Notes under the pieces: model-generated
Database searches by the model: none
What the model was told of the DNA's origin: nothing
Seen by the model: only the letters and a program-made list of their open reading frames with translations
Made by a program: the position numbers and the translations under genes
Part shown: positions 1 through 10,264 of the stretch, piece by piece
Numbering within the stretch: the stretch's first letter is position 1
Layout: each line of letters starts with the position of its first letter
Assembly (NCBI GenBank): GCA_943369485.1
Contig: CALRNH020000009.1
Span: 1 to 64,000, forward strand
Length of the DNA stretch: 64,000 bases
Reading direction: 5' to 3'
Origin: ATX-6F1 sp943369485
GTDB lineage: Bacteria > Cyanobacteriota > Cyanobacteriia > PCC-6307 > Cyanobiaceae

Positions 1-3000
1 GTGAACGATCCGGCCAGCCTGGCGGCACTCGGCCTGCAGAAGAACGGTGATCTGAGCCTCTCGGGCGGCCTGCTCACGGTGGACCAGAGCCTGCTGCTGG
101 ATGCCCAGGGGGGCAACGTGCTGCTCCAGGCCGCCGGGATCCAGGCGCCGGGAGGCACGGTGGAGATCCAGGGCGCCACCGTGACCCAGGGCGGCACCCC
201 CATCGACGTGGGCTCCGCCACGGGGGCCGGTGGGCGGATCGCCATCAGCGGCGGCACCGTGTTGCAGACCGCGGCCCTCAGCGCCAAGGGCACCAGCGGC
301 GGCGATGTGACGATCCAGTCCACCAGCCTGCTGAGTGCGGCTCCGATCACGGCCACCGGCAGCCAGGGAACAGGGGGCACCGTTCGTTTGGAAACGGGGC
401 GCAACAGCGTCTCCACTGTGGATGCAGCGATCGATGTGAGCGGCGCCACGGCTGGCGGCTCCATCACCGCCCTCAATGGTGGGGATCTGTTCAGCTCCGG
501 CGGCTACCGGGCCCAGGGCACGGCCCCCGGCGCCGTGGGCGGCACCATTGATCTGCTGGCCCCCACCATCACCCTGGCGGCAGCCCAGCTGGATGCCTCC
601 GGCAGCGGTGGCGGTGGCCAGATCCACGTGGGCGGTGGCTTTCAGGGGGCTCTCCTGGTGCCCGACCGCGCCAACGCCCGCCAGGTGGTGGTCAACGCCA
701 GCGCCAGCCTCAAGGCCGACGCTCTTCAGACTGGCGACGGTGGGCAGGTGGTGGTCTGGTCGGACGACCGCACCCGCTTCGGCGGCCATGTGAGCGCCCG
801 GGGTGGCGCCTGGGGGGGCAACGGCGGGCTGCTGGAGGTGTCCAGCAAGGGGGACCTCACCTTCGCTGGCACCGCCAACGCCTCGGCCCCCGCCGGCAAG
901 GCCGGCACCCTCTGGCTCGATCCGAAGAACATCTACATCGAGGCCACCACCATCGGTGGTTATGCCTACGACGTGCAGCCGATCGCATTGCCGGCTACAG
1001 ATATCGAGGGTCCCACCTCCCTGGTGGAGCAGCTGGGCAGCAACCCCTCGTCACCGATCCTGGTGAACGTGCCCCTGGGGGGCCTCGCCGATCCCAAGGG
1101 CGTCGTCTACCTGTTCGATGGCAGCACCTACGGGTTGCTCTCGGCCCTCTACGGCACCGGTGAGGTCACCAGCCAGAAGGCCAACTATTCCGCCTCCAGC
1201 GATCTGCTGGCCCTGATCAGCCCCGGCTGGGCCAATGGAGCCACCGCCAATGCCGGTGCCGCCACGGGGGTTCGCTTTATCACGAATCCTTCCCCTCCCC
1301 CCGGCACGCCAGCCACCACCGCCCAGCTGGCCAACGGCACCTCCAGCGGCACCCTCGGCACCGCCAACTCCCTGGTGGGGGGCAGCACGGGCGACTTCAA
1401 CCAGGCCTCGGTGCGGTTCCTGAACTCCGGCAATGCCCTGGTGTTCACCCCCCTCTGGGACAACGGCAGCGCTGTGGATGCCGGCGCACTCACCTGGATC
1501 AGCAGCGCAACGGGCAAGCTTTCGGATGGCGCCAGCGGTGGTGGGATCGGCACTGGCAACTCACTGCTGAATACGGCGTCCGCCGCTTACCTGCCCGACC
1601 CCAATTTCTCATCCTTCTCCTATGTCAACAACACCGCCCAGGAGTTTCTCGGGGGCAACCTGCTCATCTACAGCGGCCGCTGGAATGGCGGCAATGGGGC
1701 GCTGACCTGGATCAACGGCAGCACCGGAGCCCTGGCGGATGGCTCCACTGGCGGCGCCATCAGCGCCACCAACTCCCTGGTGGGTTCAGCCGTTGGGGAT
1801 CTCTCTCCCGTCTACAACGGTGGTCAGCAGTACCCCAATGATCCCCAGAAGTTCTTTGCCCAGGGAGGCAATCTCCTTGATCCGTACTACCGGCTGACCG
1901 ACAACGTGGTCAAGGAGTCGGTGGCTCTGCTGCGCAACCCCTACTGGGACAACGGAACCGCCAGCAATGCCGGTGCCATCAGCTGGATCGACGTGGCCAC
2001 CGGCAAGCTCGGCAATGGCGCGGCGGCGGTTGGCGTGATCGGCGCCGCCAACTCCCTGGTGGGCAGTTCCACCGATGATCTGGTGGGCCAGAACGCCCTT
2101 GAACTGGGTGGCTTCAACACCTTGTCGGGTGTCACCAACCAGGGGTACTTCGCTTTCCTCAACCCCACCTGGGATAACGGCACGGCCGTGGATGCTGGTG
2201 CACTCACCTGGCTGCGGGGAAGCACTGGGCGACTGGCGAGCGGCGATCCGATCATCGGCACGGTGGGGGCCACCAATTCCCTGGTGGGTGGCAGCAGCAA
2301 CGACAGGATCGGCGATCGCTATGAGTCGATCCGTGTGGGCAGCTTCTTTGGGACTCCGTTCACCAACCTGCTGCTCACCTCCACGTCCTGGTCCAACGGC
2401 GCGACTCCTGACGCTGGTGCTCTCACGTGGATTCAGGGGGAAACAGGCCAGCTCTCCAACGGACTGCCTGCCGTCGGTCTGATCGGCGCCGCCAATTCCC
2501 TTGTGGGCACCACCAGCGGAGATCTCAGCGGCCTGACCACCCAGAGCCTCAATGACTCTCAACGATTCAACTCGCAGCTCTTTAGCAACCTGCTGATCCG
2601 CACCCCCAGTTGGGATAACGGGACAGCGGCAGATGCCGGCGCACTGACGTGGCTCAATGGGGGCACCGGCAAGCTAGCCACCGGACTTCCCTCCTTCGGC
2701 GCCATCGGTGCCACAACTTCCCTGGTGGGCAGCACCTCGGGCGACAAGGTGGGCGAAACGTCGGCCGACCTCACCAGCTTCCCTTCGGTTGCGGGCAAGT
2801 TCGAGAACGTGCTGATCCGCAACCCCCTCTGGAACGGCGAGGCCGGAGCGATGACCTGGCTGGATGGCACATCCGGTCTGCTCTCCAGCGGAACGGCTGC
2901 CGTGGGCACGATCGGTGTGGCCAATTCTCTAGTAGGCGCTTCCCCTGGCGACAAGGTGGGATCAATCGTGACGCAGTTGCAGGCCCCCAACCCCCAGCCC

Positions 3001-6000
3001 AGCAACTTCTTCGCCACCAGCACCGAATGGAGTGGCGGAGCCGGCGCAGTGACCTGGATCTCCGGCAGCACCGGCAAGCTGGCCACCGGCGCCGATCCGT
3101 TCGGAGCCATCGGCGCGGCTAACTCCCTGGTGGGCAGCAGCGCCGGCGATGGCGTGGGCAGCACCGTCACGGTCACCCAGCAGGGCAACGTGCTGCTGCA
3201 GAGCCCCCTTTGGGACAACGGTGCTGCCGTTGATGCCGGTGCCGCCACCTGGATCAAAGCCGGTACGGGTGCCCTGGCCAGCGGCGCCGCCGCCGTGGGG
3301 TCGATCGGGGCGGCCAATTCCCTGGTGGGCAGCACTGCCGGCGACGGCGTGGGAGCGGCGATCACCGGTGTTGGCGCTTCCTTCGATGCCAATGGTTCCA
3401 ACTTTGTTCTGCGCAGCCCCGGGTGGGACAACGGCGCGGCGGTGGATGCCGGCGCCGTGACCTGGTGGAACATGAACACCGGAAAATTGGCCGACGGCAC
3501 CGATGGGTTCGGTGTGATCGGTGCCGCCAATTCCCTGGTGGGGGGCAGCAGCGGCGATCGCATCGGCGCCGACTTCCTCACCACGGGCAACCTCTTCAGT
3601 TCCCCCGGCAGCAATCTGCTCCTGCTCGCCTCCTCCTGGTCCGATGGGGCCGCCGCCGGCGCGGGTGCGGTCACCTGGATCGGAGGGGCCAACGGTCAAT
3701 TGGCCAATGGCACGGCCCCGGCCAAGGGCCTGATCAGCGCCGCCAATTCCCTGGTGGGCAGCAGCAGCGGCGATGGCATCGGTTCCGTGTTCGATCGCTT
3801 TTTCACCGGCGGCTCCACCGATACCCTGTTGCTGCGCAGTTCGCTCTGGGACAACGGCTCCACCGCCGATGCGGGGGCGATCACCTGGATCAACCTGGCC
3901 ACCGGCAAGCTGGCTGATGGCGCCAGTGCCCTGGGCGCCGTGGGTTCGCGGAACTCCCTGATCGGCACCACAACGGGCGACCGGGTGGGTCAGAACCTCG
4001 AAACCCTGGGGCAGGGTTCCTCGGGCCGCTACGCCTTCCTGGGCAGTCCCAACTGGGACAACGGCGCTGCCCTCGATGCCGGAGCGGTCACCTGGATCGA
4101 CCGGCAGCTGGGAACGTTGGTGGGCGGCCCCACCGCCATCGGCGCCCTCGGCACCGCCAATTCCCTGGTGGGCAGCAGCAGCGGCGACCAGTTGGGCATC
4201 TTCTCTGTCAACGACGTCCCCCCCGCCGGCTGCGCCACCGGAGCCACCTGCCTTAACCAGGATTTTGTGGTGCCGTTCAACTTCAACCAGTCGGTGCTGA
4301 TCGGCAGCCCCCAATGGGACAACGGCGCGATCGCCGATGCCGGGGCCGTCACCGCCGTGCAACTCTCCAGCGGCACCGTGCTCGGCCTGGGCACATCCGC
4401 CGCCGGAGCCCTCACCAGCACCAACTCCCTGGTGGGCACGAGCACGAACGAGAAGTTGGGGGTTTTCACCCGCAACGATCAGCTGCCCGATGGCTCGAGG
4501 GTGATCGAAAACAATGTCGGTCAGCTCGGCACCGGGTCGGCCGTGGTGGCCAGCCCCCGCTGGTCCAGTGGCTCCACCCCCGGGGTAGGCGCGGTCGCCC
4601 TGGTCAGCCGCAGCACCGGGCGCACCGGCTCCCTCGATGCCACCAATGCCCTGGTGGGCAGCAGCAGCGGAGATTTCGTCGGATTCTCCGCCCAAAACCT
4701 CGGCTCCAACGCCCTGCTCTTCACCCCCTCCTGGGACAACGGCGGGGTCGTCGACACCGGTGCCGTCACCTGGATCAATGGCACCACCGGTGCTCTGTCC
4801 AACGGCGCCTTCGGGGGAGTGATCGGCTCCGGAACGTCGCTGCTTGGTTCCGTATCCGGCGACTTCGAGTCGTTCGCCAGCACCACCAGCGGCAGCAGCG
4901 GCTTCATCCATCTGCCCTTCTTCGATCAGGCCGGCATCACTGACGCCGGCGCCCTGGCCTGGATCAACCCCACCACCGGCGCTCTCGCCAATGGCACCAC
5001 CGGCGGCGCCGTCCAGGCCAGCAATGCGCTGATCGGCGCCAGCTTTGGCGATCTGCGCACCTTCCAGCTGAGCTCCCTGTCCGGTGGCAACCAGCTGGTG
5101 TTCACCCCCTCCTGGGACAATGGCCCTGTGGTGGATGCGGGCGCCCTCACCTGGGTCAATGGCAGCACAGGTGCCCTGGCCACGGGCGCCACGGGCGGCG
5201 TGATCAGCCCCAGCCATTCTCTCGTGGGGGGCAGCGGCAACGACTTCACCGGTTTCTACCTGCGCTCGCTGTCCAGCGGAGCGGACAACAACACCCTGGT
5301 GGTCGCCCCCCTCTGGGACAACGGCGTTGCCGCCGATGCGGGTTCGATCACCTGGCTGAACTCCAGTACGGGCAAGCTCTCCGATGGCAGCAGCGGTGGC
5401 GTGATCGGCCCGACAAACTCCCTCCTTGCCACGGGCCAGGGCACCATCGGTTCCTTTGATCTGGCCGACCAGTTCTCCCCGTACCGGGACTTCGGCAATG
5501 GCGGCGTGCTGATCTACAGCTCCAACTGGAATGGTGGTGTGGGGGCCCTCAGCTGGCTCAACGGCAAGACCGGTGCCCTGGCCAACGGGCTCAGCGGTGG
5601 GGCGATCAGCGCCGCCAATTCCCTGGTGGGCAGCGCCGTGGGCGATCTCCAGCCCAACAGCACCTGTTACTTCTGCAGCACCGCCAACTCATACTTCTCC
5701 TACAACGTCAACCAATCTGGGCAGGGGCTGCTGCTCCGCAATGGCTTCTGGGGCAACCAGGCCGGCGCCGTCACCTGGCTGAACACCGCCACCGGCAAGC
5801 TCGGCGATGGCAATCCCGCCCTGGGTGCCATCAGCACCGTCAATTCGCTGGCGGGGAGCACCGCTTTCGATCAGTTGGGTTTCAGCACCGGCAACTACGG
5901 CAGCAATCTGGTGCTGTTCACCCCCAACTGGGACAACGGCTTGAATAGCAATGCCGGCGCAGTCACTTGGCTCAATATCTCCACCGGCAAAGCCGCCAAC

Positions 6001-8925
6001 GGCGCCAATTTGATCGGGCCCCTCGGGGCCGCCAATTCACTTGTGGGCAGTTCCACCAGTGACTTCTATGGCGCTAACTACAACAACTACAACAGCAATC
6101 TGATTGTCTTCGCCGGTGGCTGGGACAACGGTGTCGTCGTCGATGCCGGTGCTGTCACCTGGATCAACACCGCCACGGGAACCCTGGCCGACGGCAATGT
6201 GGCGATCGGGGCCGTTGGGCCCGCCAACTCGCTGGTGGGCAGCGCGGCCGGGGATGGCATCGGCGCGGTCCGCCGCGACCTTTTCAGCAACCTGGCCTCC
6301 AACGTGGCCCTGATCAGCAGTGGCTGGGACAACGGTGCCGCCGTTGACGCCGGTTCCGTCACCTGGATCAGCGGCAGCAACGGCCTGCTCGCCAACGGCA
6401 ATGCGGCCGTGGGGCCGATCAGCGCCGCCAATTCCCTGGTGGGCAGCAGCGCGGGCGATCGGATCGGTGCCAATGCCCTCGAGGTGGGCTACTACTACTC
6501 CCAGACCGGCACCAACCTGCTGGTGCTGAGCGGCTCCTGGGACAACGGCCCCCTGGTGGACGCCGGGGCCGTCACCTGGATCAGCGGCCTCACCGGCCAA
6601 CTGCTGGATGGCAACGCGGCCATCGGTCCGGTGAGCGCCAATTTCTCGATCGTCGGCAGTTCCGCGGGCGATGCGGTCGGAGGGGCCTATGCCCCGATCG
6701 GCGATCTCTATTCCAGCACCGGCCTGAACGTGCTGTTGCAGAGCCCTGATTGGGATGCCCTCACCCCCGGCGGATCGATCGCCGATGCCGGCGCCGTCAC
6801 TTTCGTGAGCGGCCTCAATGGCTTGATGGTCAACGAGATCGGCAAGGGAGTTCTCTCCAGCAAGAACTCCCTGATCGGAAATTCGCCTGGCGACCGCATC
6901 GGCCGCAGCGTCGATGTGGTAAGCATTGACACCTTCTTCGTCAACGGTCCTGGAGTTTCGCCGGTGGGAACGCCTCCCGTTCTGGCCAACGTGGGGGCCC
7001 AGCGGGTGACGATCGTGCCCGAGCCGCTTTACCCCCTGGCCGCCCCGGGGATCAACTTCACCGATGCCGGTGATGCTTCCATCACGATCTCACCCGCCCA
7101 GATCGAGGCCATTGCCAACAACGGCACCTCCCTGGTGATCCAGGCCAGCAACGACATCCTGCTGCGACCCCTCTCTGACATCAACGTCAACAATCCCAGC
7201 GGAAATGGTGGTGCTCTCACCCTGCAGGCCGGCCGCAGTGTGACCTTGAACTCCAGTATCACCACCGATAGCGGCAACCTCACCTTGATCGGCAACGATC
7301 CAGGAGCTGATCTCAGCCTTCGGGATCCCGGTGACGCCACGATCGTTCAGCGCATCGGCACCTCGATTCAGGCTGGCAGCGGCGTGGTGAACATCAATCT
7401 GCTGCCCACCAGCTCAGCGCTTCAGACCGCCGGCACCGTCTCCCTCTCCAATGTCAATGCCGGTGCCATCCAGGCAACGGCCCCTTCCCTCGCCCTCTCC
7501 CGCGCCACCCTCACCGCCAATGGCAGCGTGGAGTTTCCCCAGGCGCCGATCCAACTCACCGGCAGCGATCGCCTCTCGATCTCTGGGAGCACCCTCACCT
7601 CGAGGGCTGTTTCCCGCGCCGGCGGCACCATCGCACTGGAGTCCAACGCCCTGGTGATCGGCGGCAGCACCCTCACGGCAGCCGGTGCTGATACGGCGGA
7701 TGGGGGCTCGATTCGGATCGGTGCCGCGTCCACATCGGCGATTCCCACCTCGGTTTCGATCACCAGCTCCCTGTTGGATGCCCGTGGCGGCAACCTTCTC
7801 ATCCCAGGCCAGCAGAGCAATGGGGGCGGCATCAGCATCGATGGCGGCTCGATCGCCCTGACGGGGGCGACTCTCAACACCTCCGGTGTGGCCACTGGTG
7901 GCTTCATCGACATCGGCACCTCGGCCACGAACAATCCCATCGGCGTCTCGATCGTCAATTCCTCCCTGATCGCCGACCCCCCCGCGACCGGCGGCTCGAT
8001 CGCCGTGGGGGGGACCACCGTCTCCACCTCCGGCAGTCTCTACAATGTGCTTGGCACCAGCGGTGGCCAGGTGCTGCTCGGCAACGCCTTCACCCAGGCG
8101 CTGATCTTCGGCAACGGCACCAGCGTGCTCGGCGGCGGTAGTGGCCTGTTCGTCTACCAGGGGAACCTGATCTACAACCCCGAGTTGGCCCCCTACACCG
8201 GCGGCACGTTGCGAATCATCGGCACGATCTTCTCCCCTGGTGGCCCCATCACTCCGACACCTCCCACTTCTCCAACTTCCCCCACGGCTGAAGCCTCCGG
8301 GCTGCTGGCCAGTCCCCTGGCCACCACCTTCCCCCTCTCGGCGCTCACTTCTGCACTTCTCAGCACCAACTTCAATCTGCTGCTGGTGAGTGGGGCCACA
8401 GGCAGCACCTACCTGTGGGATGGCACCTCCTTGCCGCCCGAGGCCACGGGGCTGTTCAGCAGCGCAGATCCCAGCCTGTTCGCAGGCCTGCCGTTGCAGC
8501 TCACCCTCAATCAGAGCTCCCTGCTGTATGTGGATGGCTATCTCGATCCGTTGCTGGATCCGTCGCTGTTAGGCCTTGATGCCTTGGATCTGCAGAAGCG
8601 CGCCGCCAGCTCCTCGGGGCGGGGGACGGAAAGCGAGGCGACGGGCAGCCTCAGCGTCGATGGGCAGCTCAGGCTGCCCAGCCTGGGCCAGGACGGCAAC
8701 CCCGCCGATCGCGGTGATCGTGATCGTGTTTCGGTCTCGGATCTGGATCCCGCTCAGGCTGAGATTCTGTTCCTCAAGGGGGAACAGGCGGCTCAGACCA
8801 ATGCCACCACCAAGCTGGGCGTCGATCCAGAGCCCAACGGAGAAGCCATCAACGTGTTGCAACTGCAGCAATGGCTTCGTCAGGTTGTGCCGTACGTGCA
8901 GCAACGGCTTCAATCAGGTCGCTGA
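1..8925 (+). CDS. Giant filamentous-haemagglutinin-like repeat exoprotein (5' end outside window)
   Basis: The reading frame is open from base 1 to the TGA at 8923-8925 (2974 codons visible), so the true start lies upstream. Residues 1-300 are Gly/Ser/Thr/Asn-rich strands typical of a right-handed beta-helix, as in the secreted exoproteins (TpsA) of two-partner secretion. Residues ~395-2310 carry 27 tandem repeats of ~70 residues. Residues ~2330-2680 return to haemagglutinin-type strands such as 'DILLRPLSDINV'. The C-terminal ~200 residues are less repetitive and end in a Gln-rich helix. The expected location is the outer surface, as an adhesin or biofilm matrix protein. No TpsB transporter or TPS N-terminal domain is in the window; both may lie upstream. 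The CHAT-peptidase gene starts five bases after the stop, which suggests co-transcription. The family assignment is by sequence character only. Confidence 0.85.
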   Translation: MNDPASLAALGLQKNGDLSLSGGLLTVDQSLLLDAQGGNVLLQAAGIQAPGGTVEIQGATVTQGGTPIDVGSATGAGGRIAISGGTVLQTAALSAKGTSGGDVTIQSTSLLSAAPITATGSQGTGGTVRLETGRNSVSTVDAAIDVSGATAGGSITALNGGDLFSSGGYRAQGTAPGAVGGTIDLLAPTITLAAAQLDASGSGGGGQIHVGGGFQGALLVPDRANARQVVVNASASLKADALQTGDGGQVVVWSDDRTRFGGHVSARGGAWGGNGGLLEVSSKGDLTFAGTANASAPAGKAGTLWLDPKNIYIEATTIGGYAYDVQPIALPATDIEGPTSLVEQLGSNPSSPILVNVPLGGLADPKGVVYLFDGSTYGLLSALYGTGEVTSQKANYSASSDLLALISPGWANGATANAGAATGVRFITNPSPPPGTPATTAQLANGTSSGTLGTANSLVGGSTGDFNQASVRFLNSGNALVFTPLWDNGSAVDAGALTWISSATGKLSDGASGGGIGTGNSLLNTASAAYLPDPNFSSFSYVNNTAQEFLGGNLLIYSGRWNGGNGALTWINGSTGALADGSTGGAISATNSLVGSAVGDLSPVYNGGQQYPNDPQKFFAQGGNLLDPYYRLTDNVVKESVALLRNPYWDNGTASNAGAISWIDVATGKLGNGAAAVGVIGAANSLVGSSTDDLVGQNALELGGFNTLSGVTNQGYFAFLNPTWDNGTAVDAGALTWLRGSTGRLASGDPIIGTVGATNSLVGGSSNDRIGDRYESIRVGSFFGTPFTNLLLTSTSWSNGATPDAGALTWIQGETGQLSNGLPAVGLIGAANSLVGTTSGDLSGLTTQSLNDSQRFNSQLFSNLLIRTPSWDNGTAADAGALTWLNGGTGKLATGLPSFGAIGATTSLVGSTSGDKVGETSADLTSFPSVAGKFENVLIRNPLWNGEAGAMTWLDGTSGLLSSGTAAVGTIGVANSLVGASPGDKVGSIVTQLQAPNPQPSNFFATSTEWSGGAGAVTWISGSTGKLATGADPFGAIGAANSLVGSSAGDGVGSTVTVTQQGNVLLQSPLWDNGAAVDAGAATWIKAGTGALASGAAAVGSIGAANSLVGSTAGDGVGAAITGVGASFDANGSNFVLRSPGWDNGAAVDAGAVTWWNMNTGKLADGTDGFGVIGAANSLVGGSSGDRIGADFLTTGNLFSSPGSNLLLLASSWSDGAAAGAGAVTWIGGANGQLANGTAPAKGLISAANSLVGSSSGDGIGSVFDRFFTGGSTDTLLLRSSLWDNGSTADAGAITWINLATGKLADGASALGAVGSRNSLIGTTTGDRVGQNLETLGQGSSGRYAFLGSPNWDNGAALDAGAVTWIDRQLGTLVGGPTAIGALGTANSLVGSSSGDQLGIFSVNDVPPAGCATGATCLNQDFVVPFNFNQSVLIGSPQWDNGAIADAGAVTAVQLSSGTVLGLGTSAAGALTSTNSLVGTSTNEKLGVFTRNDQLPDGSRVIENNVGQLGTGSAVVASPRWSSGSTPGVGAVALVSRSTGRTGSLDATNALVGSSSGDFVGFSAQNLGSNALLFTPSWDNGGVVDTGAVTWINGTTGALSNGAFGGVIGSGTSLLGSVSGDFESFASTTSGSSGFIHLPFFDQAGITDAGALAWINPTTGALANGTTGGAVQASNALIGASFGDLRTFQLSSLSGGNQLVFTPSWDNGPVVDAGALTWVNGSTGALATGATGGVISPSHSLVGGSGNDFTGFYLRSLSSGADNNTLVVAPLWDNGVAADAGSITWLNSSTGKLSDGSSGGVIGPTNSLLATGQGTIGSFDLADQFSPYRDFGNGGVLIYSSNWNGGVGALSWLNGKTGALANGLSGGAISAANSLVGSAVGDLQPNSTCYFCSTANSYFSYNVNQSGQGLLLRNGFWGNQAGAVTWLNTATGKLGDGNPALGAISTVNSLAGSTAFDQLGFSTGNYGSNLVLFTPNWDNGLNSNAGAVTWLNISTGKAANGANLIGPLGAANSLVGSSTSDFYGANYNNYNSNLIVFAGGWDNGVVVDAGAVTWINTATGTLADGNVAIGAVGPANSLVGSAAGDGIGAVRRDLFSNLASNVALISSGWDNGAAVDAGSVTWISGSNGLLANGNAAVGPISAANSLVGSSAGDRIGANALEVGYYYSQTGTNLLVLSGSWDNGPLVDAGAVTWISGLTGQLLDGNAAIGPVSANFSIVGSSAGDAVGGAYAPIGDLYSSTGLNVLLQSPDWDALTPGGSIADAGAVTFVSGLNGLMVNEIGKGVLSSKNSLIGNSPGDRIGRSVDVVSIDTFFVNGPGVSPVGTPPVLANVGAQRVTIVPEPLYPLAAPGINFTDAGDASITISPAQIEAIANNGTSLVIQASNDILLRPLSDINVNNPSGNGGALTLQAGRSVTLNSSITTDSGNLTLIGNDPGADLSLRDPGDATIVQRIGTSIQAGSGVVNINLLPTSSALQTAGTVSLSNVNAGAIQATAPSLALSRATLTANGSVEFPQAPIQLTGSDRLSISGSTLTSRAVSRAGGTIALESNALVIGGSTLTAAGADTADGGSIRIGAASTSAIPTSVSITSSLLDARGGNLLIPGQQSNGGGISIDGGSIALTGATLNTSGVATGGFIDIGTSATNNPIGVSIVNSSLIADPPATGGSIAVGGTTVSTSGSLYNVLGTSGGQVLLGNAFTQALIFGNGTSVLGGGSGLFVYQGNLIYNPELAPYTGGTLRIIGTIFSPGGPITPTPPTSPTSPTAEASGLLASPLATTFPLSALTSALLSTNFNLLLVSGATGSTYLWDGTSLPPEATGLFSSADPSLFAGLPLQLTLNQSSLLYVDGYLDPLLDPSLLGLDALDLQKRAASSSGRGTESEATGSLSVDGQLRLPSLGQDGNPADRGDRDRVSVSDLDPAQAEILFLKGEQAAQTNATTKLGVDPEPNGEAINVLQLQQWLRQVVPYVQQRLQSGR
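1190..6920 (+). repeat. 27 tandem ~210-bp coding repeats in the exoprotein
   Basis: The unit is about 70 codons. Its consensus has three parts: 'SPxWDNGAAVDAGAVTWI', then 'GxTGxLAxGxxAxGxI', then 'GAANSLVGSSxGDxxG'. I counted 27 copies of the NSLVG-type core, from near base 1366 to near 6866. There are two subtypes. Most copies have the long WDNGxxxDAGAxTW turn, and about five (near 1680, 2830, 3030, 5527 and 5748) have a shorter form such as WNGGNGALTW. DNA identity between copies is high around the NSLVG core (for example aattccctggtgggcagc). The unit resembles a repeat I recall in proteobacterial adhesins, possibly Pfam DUF5650; this was not searched. Confidence 0.9.
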
Positions 8926-8929
8926 CGCT

Positions 8930-10207
8930 ATGGCACCCCTGATTCGGCCGCTCATCTCCCTGGTCCTGCTGGCGTTGGTGGTTCCCAGCGGCCCCGCCCG
9001 TTCGGCCTCACCCGTGGCGGTACCGGTCCCCGCCGATCCGGCCAGGACAGGTTCGGCAGCAGCGGTCTACCGCCCAGGGATTCTGCGGTTGGCCCTGTCC
9101 ACCGCCCCCCAGGTGGTCAATCCCCAGGAGAAGGCACCGGCGGCCGCCGCCTCGGATGAGGGCTTCATCGACATCAGCTTCGTTCCGCCCGAGGGGCCGT
9201 TGATCGGCAAGCGCGTGCAGGTGTCGACCAAGCAGTTCGGCGAGTTGATGCGTGGCCTCTACGTGAAGCTGGCCCGCTTCGAGCCCCTTGATGTGGCCAA
9301 TCCCGCCTCTCCATCGCGGAGGCTCCATGCCCTGCTGATCGCCCCGATCGAGCCGGAGTTGCGTCAGCGCGGTATCACCACCCTGCTGATGTCGGTGGAT
9401 GGCGGGCTCCAGGCCCTGCCTCTGGCGGCCCTGCACGACGGCAAGGCCTTTTTCGGTCAGACCTACGCCTTTTCCCTTACCCCGTCCCTGGGGCTGATGG
9501 TCAAGGATGTGCCCCGCCCCGAACCGGACAAGCGGGTGCTGAGTGCGGGCGCTTCTGTGTTCGAGGGGCTCTCCCCCTTGCCCTTGGTGCCCAAGGAGCT
9601 GGCCAACACCTCCGCAACGGAGCGCACCGATCGTTTCCTCAACCGGGCCTTCACCCCCGATGTGATGCTGGTGAAGGCCGGCGATTCCCAGTACCAGCGC
9701 GTGCACGTGGCCACCCATGCGGAGTTCCTTCCCGGGGGACCAAGCAAATCGTTGATCTATTCCGGTACGGGGCCCGTTTCGTTGGCGCGCTTCGCCGCCC
9801 TGCGCCAGCGACGCCAGGGGGTGCCCCTGGATCTCTTCTCCCTCAGCGCCTGCCGCACCGCCCTCGGGAATCAGGATTCCGAACTGGGCTTTTCGGGGCT
9901 GGCCCTGCAGTCCGGAGCCCGCAGCGCCCTGGGCACCCTCTGGTACGTCGATGACGTGGCGGCTGCCGCCTTCTTCATTCAGTTCTATCGGTATCTGGAT
10001 CGCGGTTGGCCCAAGGCTGAGGCCCTCCAGCGCACCCGCGAGGCCTTCATCGATGGCCAGGTGCGCCTGCAGGGGGATCAGTTGCTGGGTCCGGGCACGC
10101 AGCCCCTGTTGGCGGATCTCACCCTGGCCGAGCAGCGCCGGGTCAGCAGGGGCCTGCAGCATCCCTTCTATTGGGCGGGAATCGAGCTGTTGGGAACGCC
10201 CTGGTGA
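8930..10207 (+). CDS. Exported CHAT-domain (caspase-like) cysteine peptidase
   Basis: A 425-residue protein. The ATG at 8930 is chosen because it lies five bases after the exoprotein stop and opens a clear signal peptide (hydrophobic residues ~5-18, then PARSA). Residues ~200-420 form a CHAT domain with both catalytic motifs: HVATHAEF (His263) and LSACRTALG (Cys308), followed by the conserved SGARSALGTLWYVDD segment. CHAT proteins are clan CD (caspase-like) peptidases. In cyanobacteria they often accompany haemagglutinin-like exoproteins. The signal peptide implies action in the periplasm, so processing of the adjacent exoprotein is an attractive inference but not shown. No TPR array precedes the domain, unlike many CHAT proteins. 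Confidence 0.85.
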   Translation: MAPLIRPLISLVLLALVVPSGPARSASPVAVPVPADPARTGSAAAVYRPGILRLALSTAPQVVNPQEKAPAAAASDEGFIDISFVPPEGPLIGKRVQVSTKQFGELMRGLYVKLARFEPLDVANPASPSRRLHALLIAPIEPELRQRGITTLLMSVDGGLQALPLAALHDGKAFFGQTYAFSLTPSLGLMVKDVPRPEPDKRVLSAGASVFEGLSPLPLVPKELANTSATERTDRFLNRAFTPDVMLVKAGDSQYQRVHVATHAEFLPGGPSKSLIYSGTGPVSLARFAALRQRRQGVPLDLFSLSACRTALGNQDSELGFSGLALQSGARSALGTLWYVDDVAAAAFFIQFYRYLDRGWPKAEALQRTREAFIDGQVRLQGDQLLGPGTQPLLADLTLAEQRRVSRGLQHPFYWAGIELLGTPW

Positions 10208-10223
10208 CTAGCGATTTCGGTGG

Positions 10224-10240
10224 TTCAACTTAAGGTTGAA
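10224..10240. promoter_or_regulatory. Short inverted repeat upstream of HD-GYP gene
   Basis: TTCAAC at 10224-10229 and GTTGAA at 10235-10240 form a perfect 6-bp inverted repeat around TTAAG. It lies in the 57-base gap between the CHAT gene and the GAF/HD-GYP start. It has no T-run, so it is not a convincing terminator. It could be an operator or chance. Confidence 0.3.
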
Positions 10241-10264
10241 ACCTGCTGATCAGGCGGCTCGCCC

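Noticed and set aside
2962..5217. 751-codon open frame antisense to the exoprotein repeats
   Set aside because: It is a by-product of GC-rich periodic repeat DNA; its protein is Gly/Ala/His-rich without any domain, and the sense frame is clearly coding.
10224..10240. Terminator after the CHAT gene
   Set aside because: The inverted repeat has no T-run and an AT-rich 6-bp stem, too weak for a rho-independent terminator.
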